Assembly (NCBI GenBank): GCA_002494725.1
Contig: DACG01000005.1
Span: forward strand, 1-27,634
Length of the DNA: 27,634 nucleotides
Direction: 5' to 3'
From: Geoglobus sp. UBA235
GTDB taxonomy: Archaea; Halobacteriota; Archaeoglobi; Archaeoglobales; Archaeoglobaceae
Below are positions 1 through 6,837 of this stretch, piece after piece. How positions within the stretch are numbered: the stretch's first letter is position 1; each line of letters opens with the position of its first letter. A model generated the notes under the pieces. It was not told the DNA's origin and searched no databases. It worked only from the letters and a program-made list of their open reading frames with translations. The translations under genes and the position numbers were made by a program.

Positions 1-448
1 ATAAAGTTTTGTCTTAGACTATACGTTCACAATCTTGGTGTTGTGCTTGTTGCAGCAGCAGACAATTATGGAGCATCATCTCCAAATTATCCAGCAGCTT
101 ACAGTGAGGTGATAGCAGTAGGCGCAATCGATCAAAATAATTAATGTACCGTGGTGGAGCAACAGGGGTGTTGAGATAACTGCACTTGGGGCCGATATTC
201 TGAGCATGTATCCAAATGACAAATACGCGTACCTTTCCGGAACATCCATGGCAACCTCTCATGTCAGTGGTGTTGTTGCTTTGATCCAAGCAGTACACTA
301 CAACAAATATGGAGATGTTTTATCATCTGGAGAGGTTAAGGATATCCTTCATTCAACAGCAGATGATCTTGGAGACCAAGGATAGGATATGAGTTACGGA
401 TATGGTGTTGTCAGAGCAGATCTGACCCGTCAGCAGGCAATCCAGTAA
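1..448 (+). pseudogene. Subtilisin-family (S8) serine protease, decayed C-terminal remnant
   Basis: Translation in broken frames gives the C-terminal half of a subtilase. Frame 1 from about base 31 reads as the strand ending in VAAADN and runs into TAA at 142-144. The reading then continues in frame 2 from about base 158 with SNRGVEITALGADI and the active-site block SGTSMATSHVSGVVALIQA, whose nucleophile serine codon is at 245-247. A second in-frame TAG lies at 383-385, and the frame finally closes with TAA at 446-448 after a typical YGYGVVRAD C-terminus. So at least one frameshift and one internal stop are visible. The catalytic Asp and His regions are not seen and would lie to the left of the window or be lost. 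The usual AAAGN is AAADN here, another sign of decay. Functional subtilases are secreted proteases; this copy is very unlikely to make active enzyme unless the window contains sequencing errors. Confidence 0.85.
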
Positions 449-472
449 TCTCTAAATTTTTTGACATAATAT

Positions 473-778
473 TCAATCGGAACTGAATTCAATTTTTTCA
501 ACAAGGGTTTTCAGAATTCTTATGTATCTTCCAGTTTCTTCAGCACCCTTTTCTGTTATTTCAACAACAGTTCTTGGTCTGTCAGCGATAACCTTCTTGA
601 TTCTAACATACCCCTCTTTTTCAAGCCTTTTCAGATGTGAATCAAGATTTCCAGGTGTTATTTCAAGTATCTCTGCCAATTCTTTAAAAAGAACCTTTCC
701 TCTTGGCAGAAGATAGAGTATTATGCTCAGTCTGACTGAATTTCCGAGAGCATGATTTTCGATGAGCTCCCGGAACAT
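473..778 (-). CDS. Winged-helix transcriptional regulator (ArsR/MarR-like, HTH_34 type)
   Basis: This is a 101-residue protein made almost entirely of one winged helix-turn-helix domain. Residues 12-24 form the first helix (GNSVRLSIILYLL), 29-39 the second, 41-55 the recognition helix (TPGNLDSHLKRLEKE), and 57-75 the wing with the RPRTVVEITEKG pattern typical of the 'winged helix DNA-binding' (HTH_34) family. The protein has no ligand-binding domain and no cysteine pairs, so the signal it senses cannot be read from the sequence. It starts 4 bases after the stop of the membrane-protein gene, so the two are almost certainly one transcript. Archaeal pairs of a minimal winged helix and a small membrane protein are common, and the regulator may control its own operon; that is inference. 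Its 3' end converges on the subtilase remnant. Confidence 0.85.
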   Translation of the reverse strand: MFRELIENHALGNSVRLSIILYLLPRGKVLFKELAEILEITPGNLDSHLKRLEKEGYVRIKKVIADRPRTVVEITEKGAEETGRYIRILKTLVEKIEFSSD

Positions 779-782
779 TTAC

Positions 783-1403
783 TCACCTTAAAGCTCTGAA
801 TGCTGTGTAAAGATAGGCAAGCACTGTAAGGCTGAACCCAAAGCCCACTGCAAAGCCGGCATAGATCATACTTTCTATAGTTACGATTCCAAGTGATGCA
901 ATAGCTAAAGCCGGAATCAGAAATGCTGGGATCATCTCTTTCTCCAAGCTTTTTGCAAAATAGAAGAATGTCAGAAACATGCCAAATACTGAGATGCCAA
1001 TGAATGAGAGGAAACCAATTGCAGAAATCTTTTCCACTCCCATTTGTAATAGAGTTGCAGGAATAATCATCCATCCCATTACGGCACCAAAAATCCAAGA
1101 AAGAGCCATCCCAAGTCCAAAAGATGGCTTCTTTTCCATGTATCCCCCATAACTTTTAAAGAGATTGATCATTCTTTTCCATATCTTCATTGATGCGTAT
1201 GAAAATAATACGAAAGCTGAAAGCCAGTATGATGCAGTAAGTTGCCATGGTATGCTGTGAAAGAGCGCAAGTATAATGTAGTAAAGCAGCATCACCACAA
1301 GCCATATCTGGAACTGTATTGCCGAGTATATCTTTCCTGCAGATATCAGCTTCTCTTCAATTCTTTCTAGTGTCTTTTTAAGCTCAATAATGTTCTGTTC
1401 CAT
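783..1403 (-). CDS. Multi-pass membrane protein of unknown function, co-transcribed with a winged-helix regulator
   Basis: This 206-residue protein begins with a soluble, charged, probably coiled helix (residues 1-25, ELKKTLERIEEKLISAGK). It continues with about six hydrophobic segments, near 30-52, 57-75, 95-120, 126-150, 158-178 and 182-203. No enzyme motif, metal site or transporter signature is visible, and I do not recognise a named family. The ATG at 1401-1403 sits about 26 bases downstream of a TATA-like element, so the message is probably leaderless. The gene is the first of a two-gene unit with the winged-helix regulator 4 bases downstream. The pair could be a membrane sensor and its regulator, or a regulator that controls expression of a membrane-stress protein. 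The sequence does not decide between these. Confidence 0.75.
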   Translation of the reverse strand: MEQNIIELKKTLERIEEKLISAGKIYSAIQFQIWLVVMLLYYIILALFHSIPWQLTASYWLSAFVLFSYASMKIWKRMINLFKSYGGYMEKKPSFGLGMALSWIFGAVMGWMIIPATLLQMGVEKISAIGFLSFIGISVFGMFLTFFYFAKSLEKEMIPAFLIPALAIASLGIVTIESMIYAGFAVGFGFSLTVLAYLYTAFRALR

Positions 1404-1424
1404 GTGGTTCTATTGACCTACTTC

Positions 1425-1432
1425 TTAATAAA
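1425..1432 (-). promoter_or_regulatory. TATA box of the membrane protein/regulator pair
   Basis: The minus strand reads TTTATTAA, centred about 26 bases upstream of the ATG at 1401-1403. That spacing places the transcription start at or next to the start codon, as in a leaderless archaeal mRNA. No Shine-Dalgarno sequence precedes the ATG. Confidence 0.5.
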
Positions 1433-1458
1433 CTGAGTTGTTTTTCTGAAATCCAGAG

Positions 1459-1478
1459 AAAAAAACATATGGATATGT
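1459..1478 (-). terminator. Hairpin plus T-run after the crotonase gene
   Basis: On the minus strand a perfect inverted repeat, ACATAT-CC-ATATGT (1465-1478), is followed by a run of T (1459-1464). It lies 26-45 bases beyond the stop codon of the upstream crotonase gene. T-runs are sufficient termination signals in archaea. The hairpin may be incidental because it is AT-rich and would be weak at high growth temperature. Confidence 0.5.
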
Positions 1479-1503
1479 GTTTTCAAATATTAATTTTTAG
1501 CAT

Positions 1504-2259
1504 CTAGAAATTCTTTGCCGCTTCTCTCAACCTTTTTTGCCCCTCTTCACTGAACCACAGCTCAACAAAAACATCAACATCTTTTTCCAGCCTTTCAAGT
1601 GCTTTTTCTTTTATGCTTTCAGTTCTGTTCTCCTTTACCGCAGCAAATGCTTTTCCTGGCATTCTTCCAAGGTTTCTGGCTTTTTCGACCGATTTTTCAA
1701 GCAACTCCTCTGAGCTGAAGATTTCATCCACAACACCCATTTCAAGGGCTTTTTCCGGGCTGTAGAATTCCCCACCATAGATCATCTCAGTTGCAGTTCT
1801 CTCTCCGGCTGTCTGCTCCAAGATTTTGTGAGGTAGGTATGGCACTGAAACACCAAGCTTGACCTCATTAAGACCAATGAGCCTCTTGCCTTCACTCATA
1901 TATCTGTAATCACAGCAAAGAGCAAGAATGCAGCCCCCTGCTATTGCATGGCCATTTATCGATGCAACCGATGGCTTTGGCAGCGTGTAAATGTCCAAGC
2001 AGAGGAGATTGAATTCTCTGATGAATTTTCTGAACTCCGATCTTTCAAGGTCAATCAGTCTTGGCACATCAAGCCCTATTGAAAAAAACCTGTCATCGGA
2101 GCTTGTGAGAACCAAAGATTGGATCTCCTCACCTTCCTTAATTTCCTCAATCCTTTCAGAGAGATCCTTAACGAGATCGGGATTTATCGGGTTCTTCCTC
2201 CCACTGCTGAGTCTGACAATTCCAACACCACCTGAGATTTCAGTCTCCACTGTACTCAT
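1504..2259 (-). CDS. Crotonase-family protein, similar to delta3-delta2-enoyl-CoA isomerase
   Basis: This 251-residue protein has the crotonase fold: oxyanion-hole segments near SSGRKNPIN (18-26) and INGHAIAGGC (101-110). At the position of the first catalytic Glu of enoyl-CoA hydratase (Glu144 of the rat enzyme) it has Ile111 (GGCILAL). The second catalytic Glu is kept as Glu132 in IGLNEVKLGV. That combination, together with the IGLNE(V/T)xLG string, is what the mitochondrial-type delta3,delta2-enoyl-CoA isomerases show, so isomerase activity in fatty acid beta-oxidation is more likely than hydratase; substrate is unknown. An ATG ten codons upstream (2287-2289) is in frame, but I prefer 2257-2259: the protein then starts like its family, and a TATA-like element at 2281-2290 lies 26 bases away. 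It follows the DUF362 gene but probably has its own promoter. Confidence 0.85.
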   Translation of the reverse strand: MSTVETEISGGVGIVRLSSGRKNPINPDLVKDLSERIEEIKEGEEIQSLVLTSSDDRFFSIGLDVPRLIDLERSEFRKFIREFNLLCLDIYTLPKPSVASINGHAIAGGCILALCCDYRYMSEGKRLIGLNEVKLGVSVPYLPHKILEQTAGERTATEMIYGGEFYSPEKALEMGVVDEIFSSEELLEKSVEKARNLGRMPGKAFAAVKENRTESIKEKALERLEKDVDVFVELWFSEEGQKRLREAAKNF

Positions 2260-2280
2260 GAGATCTTGGTTGGGTAAAAC

Positions 2281-2290
2281 ATATATCAAA
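2281..2290 (-). promoter_or_regulatory. TATA box deciding the start of the crotonase gene
   Basis: The minus strand reads TTTGATATAT, centred about 26 bases from the ATG at 2257-2259. It overlaps the alternative upstream ATG at 2287-2289, which therefore would not be transcribed from this promoter. It lies in the 59 bases between the DUF362 stop and the chosen ATG. Confidence 0.45.
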
Positions 2291-2318
2291 TTTTTGAAAT
2301 TCCATACCCTCTGTTTTT

Positions 2319-3335
2319 TCAGTCACCGAGTTCAGCTCTGATCTTTTCTGAAATTTCCTCTGCTTCGGTGTTGAGAGAAATAATTTCGATCTCTTCAGGA
2401 GAAGACACTCCAATACCGAGTTCGGCAGCCCTTTTTATCTGCTCCTGATCAAAAACGTCCCCTCTTGAAACCTCAGGGATTGTGCCATGAATTCTGAGCA
2501 GTGCAACTCCAACAGCATCAACGGCCACCCTGTCTCTTCCTGCAATCAGCAATTCTGGTCTGATCAGCTTTCCTTTATCAGGTCCACCTTCAGAAAAGCC
2601 TTCAATTGCATCCATTATCACCAGAAAAGGAGAGTACGCGATGTTTATCTCTGCAATCATTTTTCTCTGGTTGGGAGATCGGTGAAGCTCTGCCATGTAG
2701 TCATGGCCGTTCCAGTATCTCGCCACCATCCCAACGCTGTTTTTGAGAGATAGAGTGAAATGCCCGCCAAATCTGTGGGTTTTCAGGCAGCATGTCTGGA
2801 TTATGTGATCTGCTCTGTAAAAGGCACCTGCAAAGAGAAATCCATTTTTCCAGTGATCGGCATCAAACCTGACCCACTCTGTTTCTCTGTCAAGGACTAT
2901 GGTTTCAGCCCCGTATCTGTTTGAAATTTCCTTTGCCCCCATTTCTTCAAGCACACGCTCAGTATCTCCCATTCCGCTTCTCTCTGCAAGGATTATGCTG
3001 TCGGTGTATTTTTTCAGGATTTCAAGGATGCTCTCCAAGGTTTCAGGGTGGGTTGATGCAGGAAATCTATCGGCACTGTTGTAGTTGGCCTTTACTGCAA
3101 CCAACTTGCCCCTCAGGTCTGAAAGATCAAACTCATTCATCAACCTCTCCACACCTTCTTTCCTGTTTGATGTTCTTATCAGGTAAACTCTCCCATCCGG
3201 ATTGCTCTCCATTTTTGGCTCACCTTCAGCAACATTCATACTTTCACCTCCCTTTTTGGAAAGATCTATGAATGAGCATCCTGCAATAAATGATCCTGCT
3301 GCAATTGATCCCAATATGAATTCCCTTCTCCTCAT
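2319..3335 (-). CDS. DUF362-domain lipoprotein with Tat-type signal
   Basis: The 338-residue protein opens with MRRREFILGSIAAGSFIAGC. The RRREF twin-arginine motif is followed by a hydrophobic stretch and a lipobox-like IAGC (Cys20), so the mature protein is probably exported folded by the Tat pathway and lipid-anchored outside the membrane. Residues from about 48 to 310 form a DUF362 domain, with the family's KTHRFGGHFTLSLKN segment near the centre. The function of DUF362 is not established; some relatives carry ferredoxin domains, but no CxxCxxC clusters are seen here. Tat export suggests a cofactor or metal loaded in the cytoplasm, which is inference. Upstream the minus strand carries a possible TATA element (TCTTTTTA, about 3359-3366) 27 bases before the ATG, and the gene follows argC after 87 bases with a T-run between. 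Confidence 0.8.
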   Translation of the reverse strand: MRRREFILGSIAAGSFIAGCSFIDLSKKGGESMNVAEGEPKMESNPDGRVYLIRTSNRKEGVERLMNEFDLSDLRGKLVAVKANYNSADRFPASTHPETLESILEILKKYTDSIILAERSGMGDTERVLEEMGAKEISNRYGAETIVLDRETEWVRFDADHWKNGFLFAGAFYRADHIIQTCCLKTHRFGGHFTLSLKNSVGMVARYWNGHDYMAELHRSPNQRKMIAEINIAYSPFLVIMDAIEGFSEGGPDKGKLIRPELLIAGRDRVAVDAVGVALLRIHGTIPEVSRGDVFDQEQIKRAAELGIGVSSPEEIEIISLNTEAEEISEKIRAELGD

Positions 3336-3416
3336 GATATCTACTGGATTTTATCTCCTAAAAAGATGCCGCATTCTTTACAGCAATGCAAAAATCCGAC
3401 ATTGGAAAATGATCTG

Positions 3417-3422
3417 AAAAAA
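3417..3422 (-). terminator. T-run at the end of argC
   Basis: Six T residues on the minus strand follow directly after the TGA of argC (3423-3425), with a further TTTT about 10 bases downstream. This fits an intrinsic archaeal T-run terminator separating argC from the DUF362 gene. Confidence 0.4.
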
Positions 3423-4427
3423 TCAGGGGAAAAGCGGAGGAAAATCAAGTCCGGTTTTCTCATCAAGTCCAAGCATAACGTTCATGTTCTGCACAGCCTG
3501 ACCGCTCGCACCTTTAACCAGGTTATCTATTGCCGATACAACAACAATTCTGTCCTCTCCCTTATGTATTGAAATATCCACAAAATTGCTGCCCCTAACA
3601 TGGCTCAGCCTCACGCTCTCCTGAAATCTTATGAAGTAGCAGTCCCTGTAGAAATTCTCGTAAATGCCCATCAGCTCATCTCTGCTGAGCTCACCCCTGA
3701 GAAAGATGTGGGCATTCGTTAAAATCCCCCTTGATCCAGGAAAAACCTGGGGTGTGAATGAAATTCTTATATCCTCCTGAAACCTCCTCAATTCCTGCTC
3801 CATCTCGTAGTAATGCCTGTGCTCTGTAATCTTGTACGGAACGATGGATTCATGCAGATTTGGATAATGTGTAAAATCAGTTGGCATCGCCCCTGCCCCG
3901 CTTATTCCGCTTTTTGAATCAAAAATGACCCTTTCAACAAGCTCAACATCTGCAAGAGGTGCTGCTGCAAGAATTGCACATGTTGGATAACATCCCGGGT
4001 TTGACACAAGCTTAGCTTTTCTGATCTCTTCTCTGTGGATTTCTGTCAAACCATAAACCGCCTCAATATAAGCCTCATGTTTCTTTCCATAAACTTCTTC
4101 GTATTTCTCTCTTGAAAGCCTGTAGTCTGCTGATAGGTCTATAACCTTTATGCCCATTTCGTACAGCTCAGGTACATACCTCATAGCCTCTCCATGAGGG
4201 ACTGCTGTAAAGACAACATCGCACTCTGAAAAAATCTCAATTTCTGGCTCCACAAACTCTATGTCATAAAACCCCCTGAGGTGGGGGTGAACTGCATGGA
4301 TTTTGTTCCCCTTCTCCTTTCTCGAGCTGACAGCGATAACCTCAACTTCTGGATGTAAAGCAAGGAGCCTTAAGAGCTCTCCACCAGTGTATCCTGTTCC
4401 ACCTATGATGCCTGCTTTGATCAACAT
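3423..4427 (-). CDS. argC: N-acetyl-gamma-glutamyl-phosphate reductase
   Basis: ArgC reduces N-acetylglutamyl 5-phosphate to the semialdehyde with NADPH, the third step of ornithine/arginine synthesis in the cytoplasm. The 334-residue protein shows the N-terminal dinucleotide-binding GGTGYTGGELLRLL (9-22), the VIDLSADYRL segment (95-104) and the catalytic cysteine in SNPGCYPT (Cys146), followed by SGISGAGA. Length fits the family. An ATG 13 codons upstream is in frame, but the ATG at 4425-4427 is preceded by a very strong AGGAGGTGA and starts the Rossmann strand at once, so I take it as the start. It lies one base after the stop of a crotonase gene and is likely co-transcribed with it. In archaea ArgC can also act on LysW-bound substrates for lysine; no lysW is in the window, so arginine synthesis is the simpler reading. 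Confidence 0.93.
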   Translation of the reverse strand: MLIKAGIIGGTGYTGGELLRLLALHPEVEVIAVSSRKEKGNKIHAVHPHLRGFYDIEFVEPEIEIFSECDVVFTAVPHGEAMRYVPELYEMGIKVIDLSADYRLSREKYEEVYGKKHEAYIEAVYGLTEIHREEIRKAKLVSNPGCYPTCAILAAAPLADVELVERVIFDSKSGISGAGAMPTDFTHYPNLHESIVPYKITEHRHYYEMEQELRRFQEDIRISFTPQVFPGSRGILTNAHIFLRGELSRDELMGIYENFYRDCYFIRFQESVRLSHVRGSNFVDISIHKGEDRIVVVSAIDNLVKGASGQAVQNMNVMLGLDEKTGLDFPPLFP

Positions 4428-4428
4428 A

Positions 4429-4437
4429 TCACCTCCT
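4429..4437 (-). promoter_or_regulatory. Shine-Dalgarno sequence of argC
   Basis: The minus strand reads AGGAGGTGA immediately upstream of the ATG at 4425-4427. It overlaps the stop codon of the preceding crotonase gene (4429-4431), which suggests translational coupling and fixes the argC start. Confidence 0.8.
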
Positions 4438-5091
4438 ACCCTCAATCTGAAATCTTTCAGATCCATAAATTGATTTCAGGGCAAGCATCTTCTCTTTTAT
4501 CACATGACTTTCCAGATCAGGGTAAATTAGCTCCTTTATGTATTTAAGAGAGTTTCCATTCATTCTGACTGCAAGCTCAACTGCATCCTCAAATTTTCCA
4601 ATTTTTGTTACAATGCCCATGCTCAATGCATCTTCAGCCTTGAATCTTTCGGCTGTTGAGAGAAGTCGTAAGGCTCTTTTCAATCCAACAGCTTTCGGAA
4701 GGAAGTACGAAACACCCATGTCTGGGGCTATCCCAAGCTTGGCAAATCCAGTTGAAAAAACTGCATTGTTATCAGCCACAATACCATCACATGCCAGTGC
4801 AATGCTGAAACCTGCCCCAATTGCATATCCCTGAACAAATGCAACCACAGGCTTTGGGCATTTTGCTATTTTCAGGATGAGATCGTTTACCAGATCAGCA
4901 AACTCTGAAATCTCTTCTTTTGATGCTCTCTGTACGAAATCCAGATCGAGACCTGAGCAAAAGCTTGGCTCACCTGCAAAGACCACGGGATTTTCGCATT
5001 TCTGAAATTCAAAGTAAATCTCTCTCACATGATCCAGATCGAGAGCGTTGTGTTTTTCAGATCTTTTGAATCTGACAATGTCAACGTCCAT
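4429..5091 (-). CDS. Crotonase-family protein (PaaG-like enoyl-CoA isomerase/hydratase)
   Basis: This 220-residue protein has the crotonase fold: an oxyanion-hole segment at RSEKHNALD (10-18), PSFCSGLDL (42-50), and VQGYAIGAGFSIALACD (86-102). The Glu144 position of classical hydratases is Ser96, and the Glu164 region is replaced by FAKLGIAPDMGVSYFLP (116-132). That keeps the PDxG aspartate seen in PaaG-type isomerases, so it is probably an isomerase or an atypical member rather than a standard 2-enoyl-CoA hydratase. It is about 35 residues shorter than usual, with the C-terminal helical trimerisation region trimmed. A TATA-like TTTTTATAGA at 5111-5120 lies about 25 bases before the ATG. It is followed after one base by argC, a pairing with no obvious metabolic link. 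Confidence 0.8.
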   Translation of the reverse strand: MDVDIVRFKRSEKHNALDLDHVREIYFEFQKCENPVVFAGEPSFCSGLDLDFVQRASKEEISEFADLVNDLILKIAKCPKPVVAFVQGYAIGAGFSIALACDGIVADNNAVFSTGFAKLGIAPDMGVSYFLPKAVGLKRALRLLSTAERFKAEDALSMGIVTKIGKFEDAVELAVRMNGNSLKYIKELIYPDLESHVIKEKMLALKSIYGSERFQIEGRR

Positions 5092-5169
5092 GCTGATCTT
5101 CTGACTGCCATCTATAAAAATCCAATCTATTCTGGAATGTTATAAAAGATGTTCTCATATCGTTCTTTT

Positions 5170-5976
5170 TCATACCTCCTGTTCACCCTTTTCATTTAAC
5201 GCAATGAAAACTGCCGAAAGAATCATTGCTGCTCCAGCAAGCTGAACTCCTGAAAGCACTTCACCGAATGCCAGAAACCCAACAATTCCCGCAGTCACAG
5301 GCTCAATCAAAGCAATTACCGGTCCTTTTTCAACCCTTACCCTTGCCATCCCGTAGCTTAGGAGGATAAAGGGGATTGCCGTTGGAATCAGACCAAGACC
5401 GAGAATTAGAGGTAGGTTGCCTGTCTCAAATCTCTGGAAAGGGAGCAGAAGGATCGTGCCAACTGAGAGGTTGGAGAATGTTATCTGTATTGGGCTGTAG
5501 TGATCTCCAATTCTGTTCAGCATTATGAAAACTCCGGCGTATGTCATGCCTGAAAGCATTCCTGAAACAATGCCGATGCTTAGCTTTGCTTCAGGCATCA
5601 AAAGCAGATAAAGCCCTGCAATCCCCAAAACAAGAGCCATCACAGAGTGCTTTGACACCTTCCCCCTCATCATTGCATAGATCATCACGTAAATTGGAGC
5701 CATGTAAAGCAGCAGTGCTGCCATTGCTGCACTCAGATATGTTATGGCTGTGATGTAGAAAAAGACCTCGCTTACATTGAACAGACCGAGCAGTACAAGA
5801 CTGAGACTGAACACGGGTTTTTCTTTTTTCAGCATAAGGAAAAGACCGACAAATAAAAGGCCAAGGGACATTCTGTAAAATGTTGCTGAGATTGGGGAGA
5901 GTGAGAGTGATTTTATGAAGAATGGCAGAGTTCCCATGAGAATTGCTGAAATGAGGACGGCATTCTCACCTCTCAT
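5170..5976 (-). CDS. DMT-superfamily (EamA/RhaT) transporter
   Basis: The 268-residue protein has about ten transmembrane helices in two repeats of five (roughly 1-130 and 135-265), the usual layout of EamA-domain drug/metabolite transporters. Typical marks are ATFYRMSLGLLFVGLF near residue 30, the AAMAALLLYMAPIYV stretch closing the first repeat, and the PVIALIEPVTAGIVGFLAFGE block near residue 225, which is the characteristic end of the second repeat. The substrate cannot be read from sequence; relatives export amino acids, sugars or metabolites. An ATG nine codons upstream (6001-6003) is possible, but the ATG at 5974-5976 lies about 26 bases from an AT-rich TATA-like element centred near 6002 and fits the leaderless pattern of the window. 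It is a single gene between a crotonase gene and the SRP RNA. Confidence 0.85.
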   Translation of the reverse strand: MRGENAVLISAILMGTLPFFIKSLSLSPISATFYRMSLGLLFVGLFLMLKKEKPVFSLSLVLLGLFNVSEVFFYITAITYLSAAMAALLLYMAPIYVMIYAMMRGKVSKHSVMALVLGIAGLYLLLMPEAKLSIGIVSGMLSGMTYAGVFIMLNRIGDHYSPIQITFSNLSVGTILLLPFQRFETGNLPLILGLGLIPTAIPFILLSYGMARVRVEKGPVIALIEPVTAGIVGFLAFGEVLSGVQLAGAAMILSAVFIALNEKGEQEV

Positions 5977-6090
5977 TAACTTTAAAAACTCTAATATTAT
6001 CATATTTATTCTTGCTGTGCTTCATGATATCATGACACATATATAATGCAGTTTGCTGTGTATACAGGTGTTGTGCTTCGGTTTTTTCAG

Positions 6091-6100
6091 AAACAAAAAA
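6091..6100 (-). terminator. T-run terminator of the SRP RNA gene
   Basis: The minus strand reads TTTTTTGTTT beginning 8 bases after the last base of the terminal SRP RNA helix. This is a standard archaeal intrinsic terminator for a stable RNA. Confidence 0.7.
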
Positions 6101-6107
6101 GGTGAGG

Positions 6108-6418
6108 TGGTGGGCACGCCTCGGGTCGGCCCTTCCAGCAGGAAGCTTGTGCTCCAGTCCCCATCCTCCCCGCACCCCTGAAAGCGCCGAGCGTCCGGGG
6201 TGAGCCTGCTCCCTTCCGGGCCTCAGCCGGTTTCCCCGGTAAATACGGCGGACATCTCCTCCGAGAAGCCCGACCGTAACCGTCGGCCCTCCAGGACGGG
6301 GATTCTACGAGGACTGGAGCACTTGCTCCCTGCCTTTCAGGTCTTCCCTCGGCTTCGGCCCCCGCATGACGACGGTTTCGGGTTACAGGGGACGCCGAAC
6401 CCCCCGGCCTAGCCCACC
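6108..6418 (-). ncRNA. ffs: 7S RNA of the signal recognition particle (SRP RNA)
   Basis: The minus strand carries a GC-rich, roughly 311-base RNA. The 5' end GGTGGGC (6412-6418) pairs with the 3' end GCCCACC (6109-6115), the closing helix of archaeal SRP RNA. Just inside the 5' end is the family's GGGTTCGGCG/CCTGTAACCCGAAACC region, which folds the Alu domain. The S domain is recognised from the helix 8 hairpin: CCCGGAAGGGAGCAGG (6205-6220) with a GGAA tetraloop at 6214-6217 and the following AGCAGG, the SRP54-binding part. Long complementary arms such as GTGCTCCAGTCC and GGACTGGAGCAC form helix 5. The RNA binds SRP19 and SRP54 and targets nascent membrane and secreted proteins. It stands alone with its own promoter and T-run. 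Exact ends are uncertain by a few bases. Confidence 0.95.
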
Positions 6419-6440
6419 GTAAATTAATGGTAGGGTATTG

Positions 6441-6450
6441 TATAAAACTT
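6441..6450 (-). promoter_or_regulatory. BRE/TATA promoter of the SRP RNA gene
   Basis: The minus strand reads AAGTTTTATA with the TATA core at 6441-6447, about 26 bases upstream of the first base of the terminal helix. The A/G-rich start is a B-recognition element. The promoter lies just after the stop of the winged-helix gene transcribed in the same direction. Confidence 0.7.
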
Positions 6451-6457
6451 TAATCGA

Positions 6458-6748
6458 TCAACCCCTCTCCTTGACAAGGTCTGCCAGAATTTTACCCTCC
6501 TCTGTTAGCGAGAGCACTCCAGCAGATTCAACCACACACTCTCCGTTTTTCAGTATGTCTATGTGATATCTGAGCATTTTTTCATCTATGCCGGTAAGCT
6601 CTTGAAGCTGGGAAAAGCTCCTGTCACCTTCAAGAAGAAGTTTGAGAATTTTTCTTCTTACTGAGTTGTTTATTGCCATTTTGAATCTCTTTCTGAACTC
6701 TTCAGCTTCCTCTGGTGATTTTGCACTTATCCAGTCCTCAAATCTCAT
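6458..6748 (-). CDS. Small winged-helix (ArsR-like) DNA-binding protein
   Basis: The 96-residue protein has an acidic/basic N-terminal helix (1-25). An ArsR-type winged helix follows: VRRKILKLLLEGDRSFSQLQELTGIDEKMLRYHIDILK from about residue 30, with the recognition helix at DEKMLRYHIDILK and a short wing around residues 73-83. There are no metal-binding cysteine pairs apart from a single Cys, so it is not an obvious metal sensor. It diverges from the KaiC-like gene across 89 bases with TATA-like elements for both directions, so it may regulate that pair; this is inference from position only. A weak TATA-like element lies about 26 bases upstream of its ATG. Confidence 0.8.
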   Translation of the reverse strand: MRFEDWISAKSPEEAEEFRKRFKMAINNSVRRKILKLLLEGDRSFSQLQELTGIDEKMLRYHIDILKNGECVVESAGVLSLTEEGKILADLVKERG

Positions 6749-6803
6749 CAGAATGTTTTTCTTAAGTGTTCGAAATTAACTTTTCCCCTCAGATCTTTGG
6801 AGA

Positions 6804-6813
6804 AGTATATTTA
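6804..6813 (+). promoter_or_regulatory. TATA box of the KaiC-like gene
   Basis: The element AGTATATTTA lies about 28 bases before the ATG at 6838. It suggests a leaderless or nearly leaderless transcript for the KaiC/helix-turn-helix pair. Confidence 0.5.
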
Positions 6814-6837
6814 TTCCTGAGGTAGAGAATTATTACT

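Noticed and set aside
5966..6175. Minus-strand frame crossing the end of the SRP RNA and the start of the transporter gene
   Set aside because: It overlaps the SRP 3' end, the T-run terminator and the transporter start in another frame; no ribosome-binding sequence or family similarity.
6200..6412. Plus-strand open frame of 70 codons inside the GC-rich island
   Set aside because: It is antisense to the SRP RNA, and its proline-rich translation reflects the GC-rich RNA sequence.
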